From Paramecium sonneborni (Eukaryota > Ciliophora > Oligohymenophorea > Peniculida > Parameciidae), in the NCBI GenBank assembly GCA_905182985.1, contig CAJJDN010000092.1:108788-172787 (forward strand): a DNA stretch of 64,000 nt, read 5' to 3'. This document shows, one piece after another, positions 63,272-64,000 of this stretch. The notes under the pieces are model-generated. The model ran no database searches, was not told the DNA's origin, and saw nothing but the letters and a program-made list of their open reading frames with translations. Made by a program: the position numbers and the translations under genes. Within the stretch, counting starts at the first letter, position 1; every line of letters starts with the position of its first letter.

Positions 63272-64000
63272 ATGAATAATTTAAAGAATTACGATGATAA
63301 TTCATTACTGTAAACAGTGAGTAATTTTGTTAAGAACTTTATATTTGGATTCTTGTATATTTTATAAAAGGAGTCGAAAACGAATGCAGTATTTTTGGCA
63401 ATTTTGAATTTGATTCAATATATACAATTGCATAGTTATATGTTTAGAGAGGAAATAGGTTATGTTTGGTAAAATGATGGAATATCGAATGCAATTAATA
63501 TATTGATAGAACATTTGCTTTTGAAAGTGTATTTCATTAGTTAGTAGAGCTATGTAATATTTTTATTGATTCAGACAGGATTGTTCATTTCATTAATATG
63601 TATAATAATATACTTTGGATATTAATATCATACAAGTTCATACATAAATCGAGCAGCATCTTCAATATTGAGGATTATGTTACTATTATTGATAACAGTA
63701 TTTTTTATGCCAATAATAAATTACAATACGTCTGCATGGAAATGTATAGATGATGTAGATGGATAAAGTAAATTTTATGATTTATAATGTTTTACTGCAA
63801 TTCATATAGGATATTGCGTAGTTGCATTCTTAAATTTGATTTTATATATAGTTTTATCAATGACAATAATATTCACATATTTTGAGTGTAGATTCAGAGC
63901 AAATGATTTGACAGCAAAGATAAATGGTAGAGCCGATGCAATAATGCAGAGTTATGTTATTGTATAGGAGATAGCATTTTCTATAATGCATGATCAAAAC
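63272..64000 (+). CDS. multi-pass membrane protein, 5' part (runs off the window)
   Basis: An uninterrupted frame from ATG to the window end, 243 residues. Hydrophobic segments include VFLAILNLIQYIQL, VIFLLIQTGLFISLICIII, RIMLLLLITVFFMPIINY and AFLNLILYIVLSMTIIF. After the last helix comes FECRFRANDLTAKINGRAD, a segment I associate with the large ciliate family related to the Dictyostelium tiny macrocysts proteins, in which a multi-helix N terminus precedes PAS domains. The PAS part would lie beyond 64000 and is not seen, so the family call is tentative. Confidence 0.7.

Overview
The window looks like macronuclear DNA of a Paramecium-type ciliate. It is very AT-rich, long reading frames appear only if TAA and TAG are read as glutamine with TGA as the sole stop, most introns are 20-38 nt GT..AG, and genes sit tens of bases apart on both strands. 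Gene models below were assembled by hand with this code; wherever a full model was closed, the spliced length divided by three. No bacterial operons, insertion sequences or CRISPR arrays were seen.

Layout. 1-17 kb is rich in phosphorylation signalling: an FHA protein, a GSK3-type kinase, a protein built of exon-sized repeats, two PP2C phosphatases, a MAPKK-type kinase, a SAM-FHA-FHA-RING protein, a coiled-coil protein and a zinc-finger protein. 17-21 kb holds a cysteine-rich type I membrane protein gene containing an N gap flanked by two apparently identical 653-bp copies, probably an assembly artefact. 22-28 kb has a calcium-dependent protein kinase, a TPR protein and a small orphan. 28.7-41.7 kb is one axonemal dynein heavy chain gene on the minus strand. 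42-49 kb has a C2H2 protein, a SAPS-type phosphatase-associated protein, a putative DNA-binding factor, a tandem CDGSH iron-sulfur protein and a TMEM198-like membrane protein. 49-57 kb has an 1880-residue orphan, an alveolin-like cytoskeletal protein, a small orphan and tRNA-Ile(AAU). 57-64 kb has tyrosyl-tRNA synthetase, coiled-coil proteins, a decayed Aurora-like kinase, a RING-IBR protein and the start of a multi-pass membrane protein.

Functionally the window is a mix of housekeeping, signalling and cilium/cortex genes. Neighbours are not evidently co-regulated, but several divergent pairs share gaps of only 36-76 bp, so shared promoters are likely. The most unusual items are the one-repeat-per-exon gene (with one GC-AG intron), the SAM-FHA-FHA-RING architecture, the Aurora-like gene with altered HRD/DFG motifs and a TGA at the conserved Trp, the CDGSH protein with a Cys in the ligand-His position, and a minority of introns several times longer than the rest.
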